Shown here: piece by piece, positions 1-10,800 of the stretch
Layout of the letters: each line of letters begins with the position of its first letter
How positions within the stretch are numbered: the stretch's first letter is position 1
Assembly (NCBI GenBank): GCA_017590115.1
Contig: JAGGNK010008892.1
Location: 3,169,383-3,233,382 of the forward strand
Reading direction: 5' to 3'
DNA length: 64,000 nt
Origin: Montifringilla adamsi
Taxonomy: Eukaryota; Chordata; Aves; Passeriformes; Passeridae
The notes under the pieces: model-generated
The model's database searches: none
Told to the model about the DNA's origin: nothing
What the model saw: the letters and a program-made list of their open reading frames with translations, nothing else
Translations under genes and position numbers: made by a program

Positions 1-3000
1 CCCTGCTTGAACAAGACCTTAGCTCTCTGAACAAAAACATGCTGCCAGTTATATTGTTCTAATTCCCAATTTAGTGAAATTTTGCTGGGTCATTTCATAA
101 TGTCAGGCTGCATTCAGATGCTTCCAGTCATCTATTTCTGAAGCCCCTTAATGCTACATACCCAGCACTCTCTCTCTTCTGAACCTCGTGCTTTTGAAAT
201 ACAAGTCCTACAGGCTTATATCTCTATATGCAAGCCAAAAGATACTAAACTGGGAATACCAATTGGATCTTTCAAACTCCTGGCTCTCCACTGTTCAGGA
301 CACCTGCCATTTTGCACAGGAATTATTCCTTAGTTGAATTATACTTATATTAAGCAAAGATTAAACAAAATAACAACAAATAGAATGTTAATTTTATTGT
401 GTTTCCTACCTTCATATAAACAGACAATCAACATTTCTGAGTTGCCAACAATCTTGAAATGTGATATATTTTTTACCTGTTCTGGAACATCATACATAAA
501 GCAAAATTGATTTTTGATGCTCTCATCAAAGTCACAAAAAAGGTCAGTCAGTCTTTAGTCTATCAGATTTCAACTTCTCTAGTGCCTTTTGAACAAAAAT
601 GTGTCACATTCATCCACTCTGAACTACTGATTATGGAAAAATTCCACTTTAGATTTCTGCAATTTTACTGAGAGATCACCAGAAAATAATCAACTTCTGG
701 AATAAATATTAATTTTTTTTCTGAGTAGCAGTCAGGTTAGGTATTAGCACTTCAGCTGGATGAAATTACAAACTCATATGAGATTGTCTATGTTGCAAAC
801 TTTAAAGCAGCTGGGAGCAAGGACTGTCCCACAGATGCACAATCTGGATACTCAAGAGGTACTGTGTGCCTTCCAGAGACAGTATATTCTACCAATTTAA
901 CATAAATACAATGACTACAGTTGGTTGCACTGAAAGGGTATTTCCCCAAACACTTCACAGGAAATGATCACCATGTTCCTGATGTTTTGCTTTGTAATTT
1001 ATTGCTCTATAATCTTTGGGCTGACAGTGCACCACCCTTCAGACTAGAACCTGGTCTTACAAACTTTACTGGCTGCCTTTCACAAGTCACCTATGGGTAC
1101 CACATTTCAACAGCAACACTTGCTGCAAGAGCATATACAAAGATGTCAACTTTGTTAAAATATTTTTGGTAACAGTTGGTTTACAAAACAACTTTCTTTC
1201 TTCTAATTTTTTTTTTAGTCAGATTTGTGACAAATTGTACAAAGTGCTTACTTGTGTTTATTAATTTAGGGTTTGCATAACAGATTTTGTTCCTGTATGG
1301 TTATGTCTCTAAATTTTGTATAACTTGTTACCATTCTCACAAAAATATTACTATTGGAATGTCACTATTGTCATGGAAATGTCTTTTCTGGTAAGGAAAA
1401 AGGCTAACTGCTTGCTCTGGTGTCTTGCATGGCTACCCCACACTTCACTACCAGCTGACTCCAGCTCCAAAATTACCTTCTGTTCAAACGTTGACTGAAG
1501 CAGGTCAGTTGAAGTGTCATGGAGCAGAGGATGAAAGCCCTTTCCTCTGACTTGCCCTCATGCTGTTACTTGCACAATGGCAGGATGGCTATGAAGAGTT
1601 CTGCTCCCCAAATGGGATTCTGCGCCTATATAGTGTTGCTGCAAATAGGAAAGAGACAAATTAGGAGCAGTCTGGACATGCCTGGGAATAATAACTGTGA
1701 GACCCTGTCATGGAGGTCTTGGATAAGCAAAGGATTCCCCGTGCCTTTGTGAAGATGGAAATGTAGCCCACAGCACCAACACAACATCCACTCTGGATCT
1801 GACACTCTGCTCGGGGTTTGTGTTTTCTCGAGCCTCAGGGAAACAAGTGTGACAGAGCAGAGACAGAGTGTAGGGCAGAGCTGGAAACCTTCTCCCACTC
1901 ACCAAAGCCTCATCAGAGAGCAGGCATCAAGGAAAAATAAGCACTAAGGTGACCCATGTATTAACTTCCTGCCCTCCAGGGTCAGCATTTCTTAAATCAT
2001 ACAGGACATTACATTCTCTGCATAGTCTCCAGACATTTAGCAATGGATGGCAAAGGAAGCTAAAGCTCTAATAGGATGAAGTGTCAAAGAGAGCTTTTCA
2101 TTTAAAGAACTAGAGAAAGGAAAAGAAAATGGATATTTTAACTTTTATCTTGGAGTTAGTTAATATTCACACTTAACTGCTGAACTGGCTAAATTCTTTT
2201 CTTTTCTTAAGGACCTTTATAAATTTCATCATTAATAAAATCAGACATTCAATTAGCAGGGAATTTCTGATTGCTAACTGAGATTTCCCCCCCAACAGTT
2301 TCTCTTTTTCACTCTTTCCAGTCTCTCTTTCTATTTTCCCTTCCTACCAAAGTCCCCCCTTCCCTGAAAAACCAGGGGAAAGTGAAAACTGACTCCATTA
2401 ACCTCTGTCATTACCTAAATCCATCTCTTAATTAATATGAGTTAATATGATTAATCAAAATAATGAGACAAACCTATTAAATTAGGGTGTTTAAATTACA
2501 AATGGAAGTGGTAAAGGCAAAGGAGCTGATAACGAATAGCTGCAGTCAGAGATGGGGCTAGCTCTTGAAATGATATGTGACAAACAGTAGAGAGAATCAA
2601 GAATGAGGGGAATCAGCAAGATTCATATGAGAAAAATATTCTACATGCATACCTGTTTGAACTACAGTCCTGAAATCTGTTTAACTCCCTTGTTATAAGC
2701 CACAAATTAAAGTAAAAATAATGTCTCTGTCATAGGTCACTGTAACAACAAAAGTGATATTAATTTTGGGAGGTGATTCTATCTGGAGTGTGAAGTCTTC
2801 CCTGCAGAAATCCGTTAGCAGTTTCTCTATCAGTCAAAACCATCAGTAAAGGAAATAAATGTAGCACAGGACTGATGCAGAGAGGAAAGCGCACTACAAA
2901 CTACTGCCAAAACAGTTCGACATCACAATTAACATGAGTGTCCTGACCTTTGATTCCAAATAAATTTGGGGCCTGTTAGTCAGGCCTCCCTCTGGATTAG

Positions 3001-5240
3001 GGCTTCTGCATGTTACCAGACACTAACAAGGTACCTAGTTTCTTCATATGGATTCTGGCTATGAAATGGTGCTAACACAGCACAGGCAAAGGCTCTGATT
3101 TTGAAGACAAAGGTTTAAAACACTCTGCACCAAAGCCTCATTAAAGGCCATTGAGACAGGCTGTTGCTGACTAGTGACTTTATATTTCATCACACTTTAT
3201 CTGATGACCTGCAAACAACAGACACAAACACCTCTGATTTAGGAATGTCTTTGCTAAGAGGAAATATTTACAGAAAATCCAGCTTCAATTTACACTGTTA
3301 GTTTCTAAACTTCTCTAAGTGTGTAGGCCCAGCTATGAATCTTGTTCACTTTCACAGGAGAGCAAGAGGGCAGAGGGGAAATGGAAAAGGTTGAGATTTC
3401 TCACTAGAAGTACTGGCAAAATAAAAAAGGTTGAATACAGATGCTATGATCAATTCCCATCCCCTTTGTTTCCTTAAAACAACAACTTCAATGTCAGATT
3501 TTCAGACTTATAAAACCCTCCAATCCTTTGTGCTCAACCTGGAGAAGAGAGAAAAGAGATCTTAAAGTTCAGCTCACACTTTAGAACTATACTCTCTGTG
3601 AGTCCTCCACTAGCAATAGAAAACTCTGCAATTGAAATGTTTAATCATTATATGGATGATGAACAAGCCACAGAAAGATCCTGGCCCATCTTCTATAAAC
3701 GTCCAGGCTTTCCAAGTCCCCCTAGCAGAGATAGTAGTTGGTCAGCAAAAGCTTGCCATACACACAGGAGTTTCTGTCAGAGAAAACAAAACATTTTCAG
3801 AGCCACTTTTACTGCTTTGGACTTACTACTTCTAGGAGTTCAAGAGGACCCTCTGCATCCATTTCTTTAGGATCTTTGATTGCAAGCCACTGGAGTAGAT
3901 TCTAATTATCTAATGGTCTGTTCAACTCCTGACTTCTTTGCCAAGACTACTGTCAAGGGGGCTGGTCAATGCCAGCCGTGACTCTGATCCAGATGTCCAC
4001 TGGCAGCAGACTGAGCCTGTCTCATTCCAAAGGCCAAGCAGTTATTAGAGAATGCTTTACAAGCAGTAGTGGAGCTGGATGAAAACCAGTGCTGTAGAAG
4101 TGACCTTGCACTTACATGATGCAATACCAAGGGTCTGGAGAGAACACATCCTTCCAGTTACAAGCAAGCACAACAATAATTCTAGGAAGGGTAAGGTGGT
4201 GAATTAAAGACCTACTCAGATGTCTTTTGACAGCACTGATTAGTAGCCCCAGTCCAAATGGGCACAAAGAATCTGAAGTCAACAGTCCTAGGAACTGTTC
4301 CAAAACAGCGCTGAAAACAGGAAAAGTAGAGCAAATGTAATGGTAGGATTTGTTTCCATACAGATTAAAATCCAAAAGTTCATGTCTGCACATAAAAGCA
4401 CCACACATCAAAACACAGCTCCATTTTTATTGGCAAAGGAAAGGGAGTATGGTATTTTGCAGGCATAGACTGTATAGAGAATGATTTAAACCTCCCAATC
4501 TTCCCTATGATTCCAAGTAAAGTTTGTTCATTTGTCACATGCTACAGCCCAAACACAAAAGACAGTTGCAAGAACTCAAAGAGAGGCATGGGTTAAGCAG
4601 TTTCCTCAAGTCTGTCCATGCTTGGGCAAGTAATTATCTCTCTTAATATCTCCCTCTCCACCTACATGTCAGCATCTCATCCACAGAACTCCTTATAGGC
4701 TGTGGAGTTCTTTTCCTTGTGTCCTTGGTGTAACCAACTTTGTTGGGAGATACTCTGTTGAATTTACACATTTTGCAGGAATTCACTGTCTTGAGGAAAC
4801 ATTTGCTAAAGAAGGCTCCCTAAATTTGCACTGGGCAGTACAGAAGCCTGCATGTAGAGGGAGACCTACAAGGGATTTGGACTTGAGTTCCTGGTCTACT
4901 TTTCTGGACCTGAAACTTGACTTTAGCTCCTCCCCGGCACAGCTAGGTGCTGTGAATGGTGTAACTTCTCCTTCTGAGAACAGTCTCTCCTGTTGGAACT
5001 TTTTCATTCTGTGTGAATTAGTAAGTGCTTCTTTGGCAAGAGCTCAATCCTACAGCTGCTACAGTCCTACAGCTGCACTAGCCTGTAGAAAAGTCCAGCT
5101 CAGATTTGCTGCAGTAAACATTTGCAGTATCCCACATAAGAATCCTGACCAGCTTGATACTGTCTATCCTACAAGCCAAATATTTTTGTCTTCCTCTGAC
5201 AGAGCTTTACAGAATGCTAATTTAACCACACATGGAACAG

Positions 5241-5278
5241 GAAAAAAAAAAAAAAAAAAAAAGGAAAAAAAAAAACAA
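5241..5278. repeat. A-rich low-complexity tract
   Basis: A run of about 20 A, then GG, then about 11 A with a C and G. It creates a Lys-rich artefactual frame on + and a Phe-rich one on -. Confidence 0.9.
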
Positions 5279-6432
5279 AGCTCACAAAATACGTCATTGG
5301 ATTTGAGAACATGAAATTTATCTGAGAAAAAGTCCTGGTCCACAGAGACACTGGCAGGCTTTGCTCTGTGCCACAGACACATCGCGTTCCTTGCCACCTG
5401 CAAAGTTGCTCTAGGCAGGTTCATTAGTAAACAGCAAGAAAAGCTGCCATTTCTTCCAGCCAAATTAAGATAAAAGAAGAGGACCAATAGAAGTAGAATG
5501 ATCTGAGAGAGGCTTAAACATTAATGCTATTCAATCAGTGGTAGTGCCATTACAGAGAATGAAGGCAAGGGTAAAGGGCACACAGCTGTTGCAAGGGTCA
5601 CTAACCATGGCCACAGGGTTACTGCCAGGAACGCAGCATCAGTATTTACAGCAGGATCAGCAGTCACCTGAGCTCAGCAAACCCAACTCCACTGGAAGCA
5701 CAAAACAGGAGGAGAGGATACATGCCTGTGTCCATTATAAGAAAGAAACAGGAGGGTGTTGTAGTTCTTTCATGAGACGGACACATAAGCCTCTGGGTTT
5801 TCAAAACTGCAGCTTTGGCTGCAAATTATTTTTTATTATTATTTTTCTTATTCTCCTGAAACCTTCTAATAAAAAAAAAAACCAATTTAGAAAAGCCTCC
5901 TATCAGCCTCCTCATATGGTTCTTTCTGCTTTCTCTATCACATATGTTCGTGTGCCTGTTCCCATTTTTACTTATTAATTTTTGCCCAAGGCCTCTGAGT
6001 ATTTCCAATATTGCCCCGCCCCTGGATCTGCAGCCTCATTGGTGCAAAGAAAGGGGGCACAACAGAGCATTTTCTTACTTGGACCTACTGAGACTTCCTA
6101 AGCACCCTTTTAGTTTTCCACAGCTCCCCACATTGACTCCTACCAGTAGAGAAAGCCAAAAATAACCTACCTGAACTCTAGGTTGAGGAAGAGGGAAATA
6201 GAGCAGTATGGACCAAACAAAGTCTTCAGTACAGTCAGGAGCTCTAGGTGTAGGTGAAGGGGCCCGAAAACAAGACTGGAACACAGCAGGCTGTCTGACT
6301 TAGCAAGATGACTGAAGGCAGAAGGCTGGAAATGTAGCCTAAGCTGTTAGCAACAGAAGGCTTTTACTCATGGCTAGAAACACACTTGTGGCTTGGGAGC
6401 ACAAGATGGAAGAACGATGGATTTTTGCAAGT

Positions 6433-6520
6433 TATATACAGAGTGTGTGTATATGTACATAATATATACATATATACATTATATATATATGTACATAACA
6501 TATACACATAATACATTACC
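6433..6520. repeat. TG/TA microsatellite, imperfect and self-complementary
   Basis: GTGTGTGT runs into alternating TATA/TACATA units. Many short palindromes (ATATAT, TATGTACATA) mean the strand could fold back on itself. The tract is likely length-polymorphic. Confidence 0.85.
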
Positions 6521-7394
6521 TGATCACGTGGTTTATTCTTTTTGGAGATGGGCACAGTGAAACACTGCAGGGCTCCTATGACTTCATATGATGCAAAGAC
6601 AAAGACGATGCTTAGCCAACAGGAAACTTTAGCACTGTGTTCACTTCATGGATTCATACTTAAGGGAGTGAAGTCCATGTGGATGCCCTCCTGTATATTT
6701 CAGACTACAAAATGACACTTTGATCTGAACAAGTTAAAATGACTCTTTTGTTAAGGCACTGGAGAGATGCTAAGGATATGCAAAACAAAAAGCATCCTTT
6801 TAAGTCTTTCCAATATTTGTTCATTCTTCTATTAAAAGAAATGTACCTTATTTTTATATATATTTCTCTAGCAATTTTAATAGAAACTGTTCTAGGTTCC
6901 AGATGTTGGTTCCTGTTGTCCTGAAAGGGTCCTCTGATCATGGGGGATAAAAGTGCACCCTGGCACTTTTTCTCCATTAAGGTATTTCTGCACTACCATT
7001 CTCAATGTTTTTGAAAGTAGCTGAGATCTATTTTCTCATTCCAATCATCTTGGTTCCTCTGCTTTGATCTCTTAAGTTTCTCTACTTTCCTTTAAAAACT
7101 ACAAACTGAGGTGTATGCTGCATTCTACTAGCAGTCTGTCAGTGCCATATGCGGAGGTCACAGAGCACTCCCACTTCCTGATCCTGTGGTCAACTCAAAG
7201 GAATGCAATAATTTTTTTTTTTAATACAAAGCTACAGAATGGAGGACTGAAAGACACTTGCTCCCAAGTGTATTACTTTGAACATGACTGCTAATACACG
7301 TTTTGGTAGAATTAACTTTCCTTGTGATGCTAATCACTTTATATTATAGTTTTTCTCATTATTTATCACCCTATCTTGTGACATTGCAAAACTT

Positions 7395-7810
7395 AACACT
7401 CAGCTACGGTTGATAGTTACTTCCAAATCATAGACAAACCTGTTGAATAGCACTGAACTTGCTATCAGTTCTTGCCAAATCCCCTGGACACTCTCATTCA
7501 GTGATACTTCCCACAAATGATGCCTTTGAGCTCTCTTTACTAACCAGTTCCTAATCCATTTAACAGGCACTTTACTGATATCATGTAATACTAAAATTTT
7601 AGCCAGACTATCACGCAGTACTAAGCCAAATGCTTTATGAAAGTATAAGTACCTCACATCTATACAATTGGCTTTAACAATCCATTCTTTGAGATTACAT
7701 TATTGAGATCAAGTTTGTTTGACAAGACCTAGTTTCCATAAAACTATGTCGACTGGCATTAATTATATCCCTATTCTTTAGCAACTGACTTCCATATCAG
7801 ATTTCCCATT
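7395..7810 (-). mobile_element. CR1 LINE fragment (reverse-transcriptase region), old and degenerate
   Basis: On the minus strand, positions 7657-7400 stay open for 85 codons and read like a decayed CR1 ORF2: a KAF.LV..DSL element (the KAFD motif with the Asp lost), then KWIRNWL, RAQR, and VLFNRFVYDLE, corresponding to the VLFN-F-NDL block. Nucleotide similarity to typical CR1 (gtcttgtcaaac then a helical spacer) extends to about 7810. The catalytic Asp of the first motif has become Gly, so the piece is inactive. The age and exact subfamily cannot be assigned by eye. Confidence 0.8.
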
Positions 7811-10085
7811 ACTCCTTGTTCTTTTTTGACTTCTGGCATACAAAGGCAGGGCATGATGCAGTCACAGCATGGCTGGGAATGGGAGAAGTTCAAGAGAAGA
7901 GATATGTGGTGATACTGTCTTTCCCAAAGGCACCACCAAACAGTACTAATAGGAAATTGCAGCCTCCCTGGCTGTCTTCCATTCCATATCCAGGGTGAAT
8001 CTTCTCCAAGTGATCTTACAGTCCTTGAAAGAGTAAAGAAATATACAAATGGAACAAAAGGAATTAGTATCAGTAATTCAGAGATTTCCTAAGACCCACA
8101 ACTTGCTTATTTAAAAGAATTTTCTCATTTTGAATGTTGTTTAACACTCAACTTTTGGTAACTAATGGACCAGCAGCGCCAATGGATCCTCACATGGTTC
8201 ACAAGCACGCTGTTCTTTTCAGACATGGGACAAAAGTATTTTCTGCATGCGTCAGGTTCTGCAGAGGTTAAATAAATACACAGAACTCAGCAGGATTTTT
8301 GTCTAGCATGCACAGCTTTGGAAGCCTCCTCCCACCATGAGTTAGATTATGTGATCTTCTACAAACAGAAAAGGCTGCCCATAGGAGATTTAATAGGTTT
8401 ACATTAAAAAAAAATAAAGGCGAAAATCACAGAGACAGAGAACTGAAAGGGGATTTAAGCTCTGAAGCTTTATAAAACCTTTAAAGTTTTAAGCCAGCAA
8501 ATGGGAGCTAATAAACTAGTATGACCTTGCAACAATCCTGTAACCTAGTTCTATGCCTTGGGGCCCCCATGAGTCAGTCATGACTTTAAACTCTGGACCA
8601 ACTAATAGGACAGTGGAGCATTTAAAAATATAGCTAAGTACTTTGGGGTGCTCTGAGAAAGATACTATAGGATTGCAGGATAGCAGGGTTCATGCACCAG
8701 ACAGCAAAAGAGTTTTCTGCGAGATTTATCCCCTGAATAGAAATTTATATGCTGGACTTCAATCTCTCAGCATGTTTCTCAGTTTCCTGGGGGGCCTCAA
8801 AACCATATAGACTGTTGTCATCAGGTAGCTCCTGTAGGAAGCTTGAAGCCCCAAACTGCCCTTCCCACTCCTCACTGCTGTAGCCTCTGCAGCTTTTGGC
8901 ATTTAGATCAAGAGATGAGGGAATTCTACTACTCTGCTGCATCTGAATACTCAGCATTTCCATGACCACCTGTTACTACATGGCTATAAAGCAAGGATTT
9001 GGGAACAAAATCTTCCATTGAGACAGAAAGCAAGACAGAGGGCAGCGATGCTTGGACATGTTACAGGAAGCCACTCACAACCTTGCTTGAGCTATCAACC
9101 TCTATGCATGCAAGTACAAGCACACACTCTTCAACAGCACAACTGCTAAGCTGCTTTCTCACTAACATGCCATCTATTTTTTATACTCTTCACTAGTGTC
9201 CAGGGATGTGTTTGCTCCCAGGTGCTCCCACACTCCTTCACGATCCACAGAGCAACTTACATTTGAGAAGCCAAAGGATACACTGGGCTAAATCTGAATC
9301 TGAGCTCAGCCGGTTTGCCAGCACCCGCAGGAACATCGATGTTCTGAGCTGCACCATCTGGGCAACGTCACTGGAGACAGAGCTTACGGACTTGTGACTT
9401 GCGGAGCCTGAGCACCACACTGTTCATGCAATAGAAAGACCTTTTATCAACACCTTTTATGTTAGTTTGTCTTCTATTCAACCCCCCTCAGATGCAAAGG
9501 CCTAATCAGTTCCCTACCACAGTTACACATAGGACCAAACTGTAATCAAGGATTCCCTTGCCACCTTGCCCTACATGACCACTCACCAGCACCTCCTTGT
9601 GCCCCGCCACCAAGCTAGCTAGCTGTACACTAAAAGGATGGCAACAGGCACACTAGAGCTTCCCTACATCTCTGTTTAGCAACACAGTGGCACTTAATAG
9701 AGGGAAACCATAAGACAGTGATTTTTGAAGATGTCCACTGTACTTTCCAGCGTGCACTGGTTCCCAAAGTAGGCAACATTCATATGATCTGTCACATTCA
9801 GCCATCGTGCAGAATCAGGCTCTCCCAGCTGTCATCCCCAAGAGCTACAGGAGTACCATGGGCCAGACTCACACCATGTATATTTCTAGGAGTCTGTACC
9901 ATAATCAACTTGAAATGGTTGCACAGTTGTTTCACCCCACTGGGATCCTGGACTGGTCTTCACTAAGTGTCTGCCAATCTCAGATGAAAAGGAAGATTGT
10001 TTAAAGACATTACTTTAAAAAGCTTTTTCAAATTTCTGAGTAATTTTTAAATGTGGCATCAAAACACGATGCAGAAGAGATTGGC
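7811..10085. other. Intergenic sequence without recognisable genes
   Basis: No splice-compatible conserved frame, repeat family or RNA gene recognised. Composition becomes slightly more GC-rich from about 9.2 kb towards the CpG-rich island that follows. Confidence 0.5.
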
Positions 10086-10800
10086 AGGAGGTGATTGGTA
10101 CCCTGAGAGATGGCGGTGGCTGAAGGCCGCACCCGAGTACTGTGTGGGGCGACGTGACAATCCTCCCAGGGAAGACACGCTATCCTAATCGGCTTTTCTC
10201 TGCCCGGCCGCCGGGTAACAAATGCAGGGCTGCAGCCGGAGCTCGCAGCATTCCCTTACCCTGGGCTCGACGGCTGCGACGGCCGCAGGGAGCAGAGCAG
10301 AGAACCGCCGCGTCAGGGAGCCCGGTGGCGGGGCCATCAGCGGCTCCCGGCGTCCCCTCCTCCAGCGCTGCCCCCGGGCCGCCCCTCGGCCGGGAGAGCG
10401 GGGCTCCAGCGAGGGCACGGGGAACCCCGGCCCTGCCTCGGGCCGCCCCGCGGCCGGGAGAGCGGGGCTCCAGCGAGGGCACGGGGAATCCTGGCCTTGC
10501 CCCCGGGCCGCCCCTCGGCGAGCAGAGCGGGGCTCCAGCGAGGGCACGGGGAATCCTGGCCTTGCCCCCGGGCCGCCCCTCGGCGGGCAGAGCGGGGCTC
10601 CAGCGAGGGCACAGGGAGCCCCGGCCCTGCCTCGGGCCGCCCCTCGGCGGGCAGAGCGGGGCTCCAGCGAGGGCACAGAGAGCGCCGGCCCTGCCGCCCT
10701 CGCTCCGAGGAGCCGGGAGCGGGGCTCAGCTCCTTGCCGCTTCTCCTCGGCAGCGGAAGCACACCGCTCTAACTTTGCCCTGCTCCTAAGCAGCAGTGAA
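10086..10800. promoter_or_regulatory. Orphan CpG-rich island, about 37 kb upstream of VASH1
   Basis: A sharply bounded GC/CpG-dense block within AT-rich desert. Its left edge holds GAGATGGCGG (10107-10116), close to the YY1 site, and CGACGTGAC (near 10150), an ATF/CRE-like motif. The right half is a tandem repeat. Such islands often mark a promoter, for example of a lncRNA, but no exon with recognisable protein homology begins here. The opposite view, that the island is simply a GC-rich minisatellite, is equally possible. Confidence 0.55.
10376..10698. repeat. GC-rich minisatellite, about five 64/65-bp units
   Basis: Units begin GGGCCGCCCC at 10376, 10440, 10505, 10570 and 10634, so the spacings are 64, 65, 65 and 64 bp. 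Each unit contains AGCGGGGCTCCAGCGAGGGC followed by CACGGGGA or CACAGGGA. The units are very similar, suggesting recent expansion or homogenisation. Because the period is not a multiple of three, the encoded pattern rotates through frames. This explains the long overlapping open frames on both strands (for example 10142-10789 + and 10185-11084 -), which have no recognisable homology. The first units carry four G-runs each on the + strand, a long-loop G-quadruplex candidate. Confidence 0.92.

Larger units (their letters stand above)
1..7394. other. Intergenic sequence without recognisable genes
   Basis: AT-rich sequence with frequent stops in all frames. It holds low-complexity tracts: A-rich at 5241-5278, A-run at 5870-5882 and a TA/TG microsatellite at 6433-6520. 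The longest open frame (4826-5314, +) owes its length partly to the poly-A tract and shows no recognisable domain. Confidence 0.6.

Noticed and set aside
4826..5314. 162-codon + frame
   Set aside because: The Lys-rich end is the poly-A tract, and the rest has no recognisable motif or splice context.
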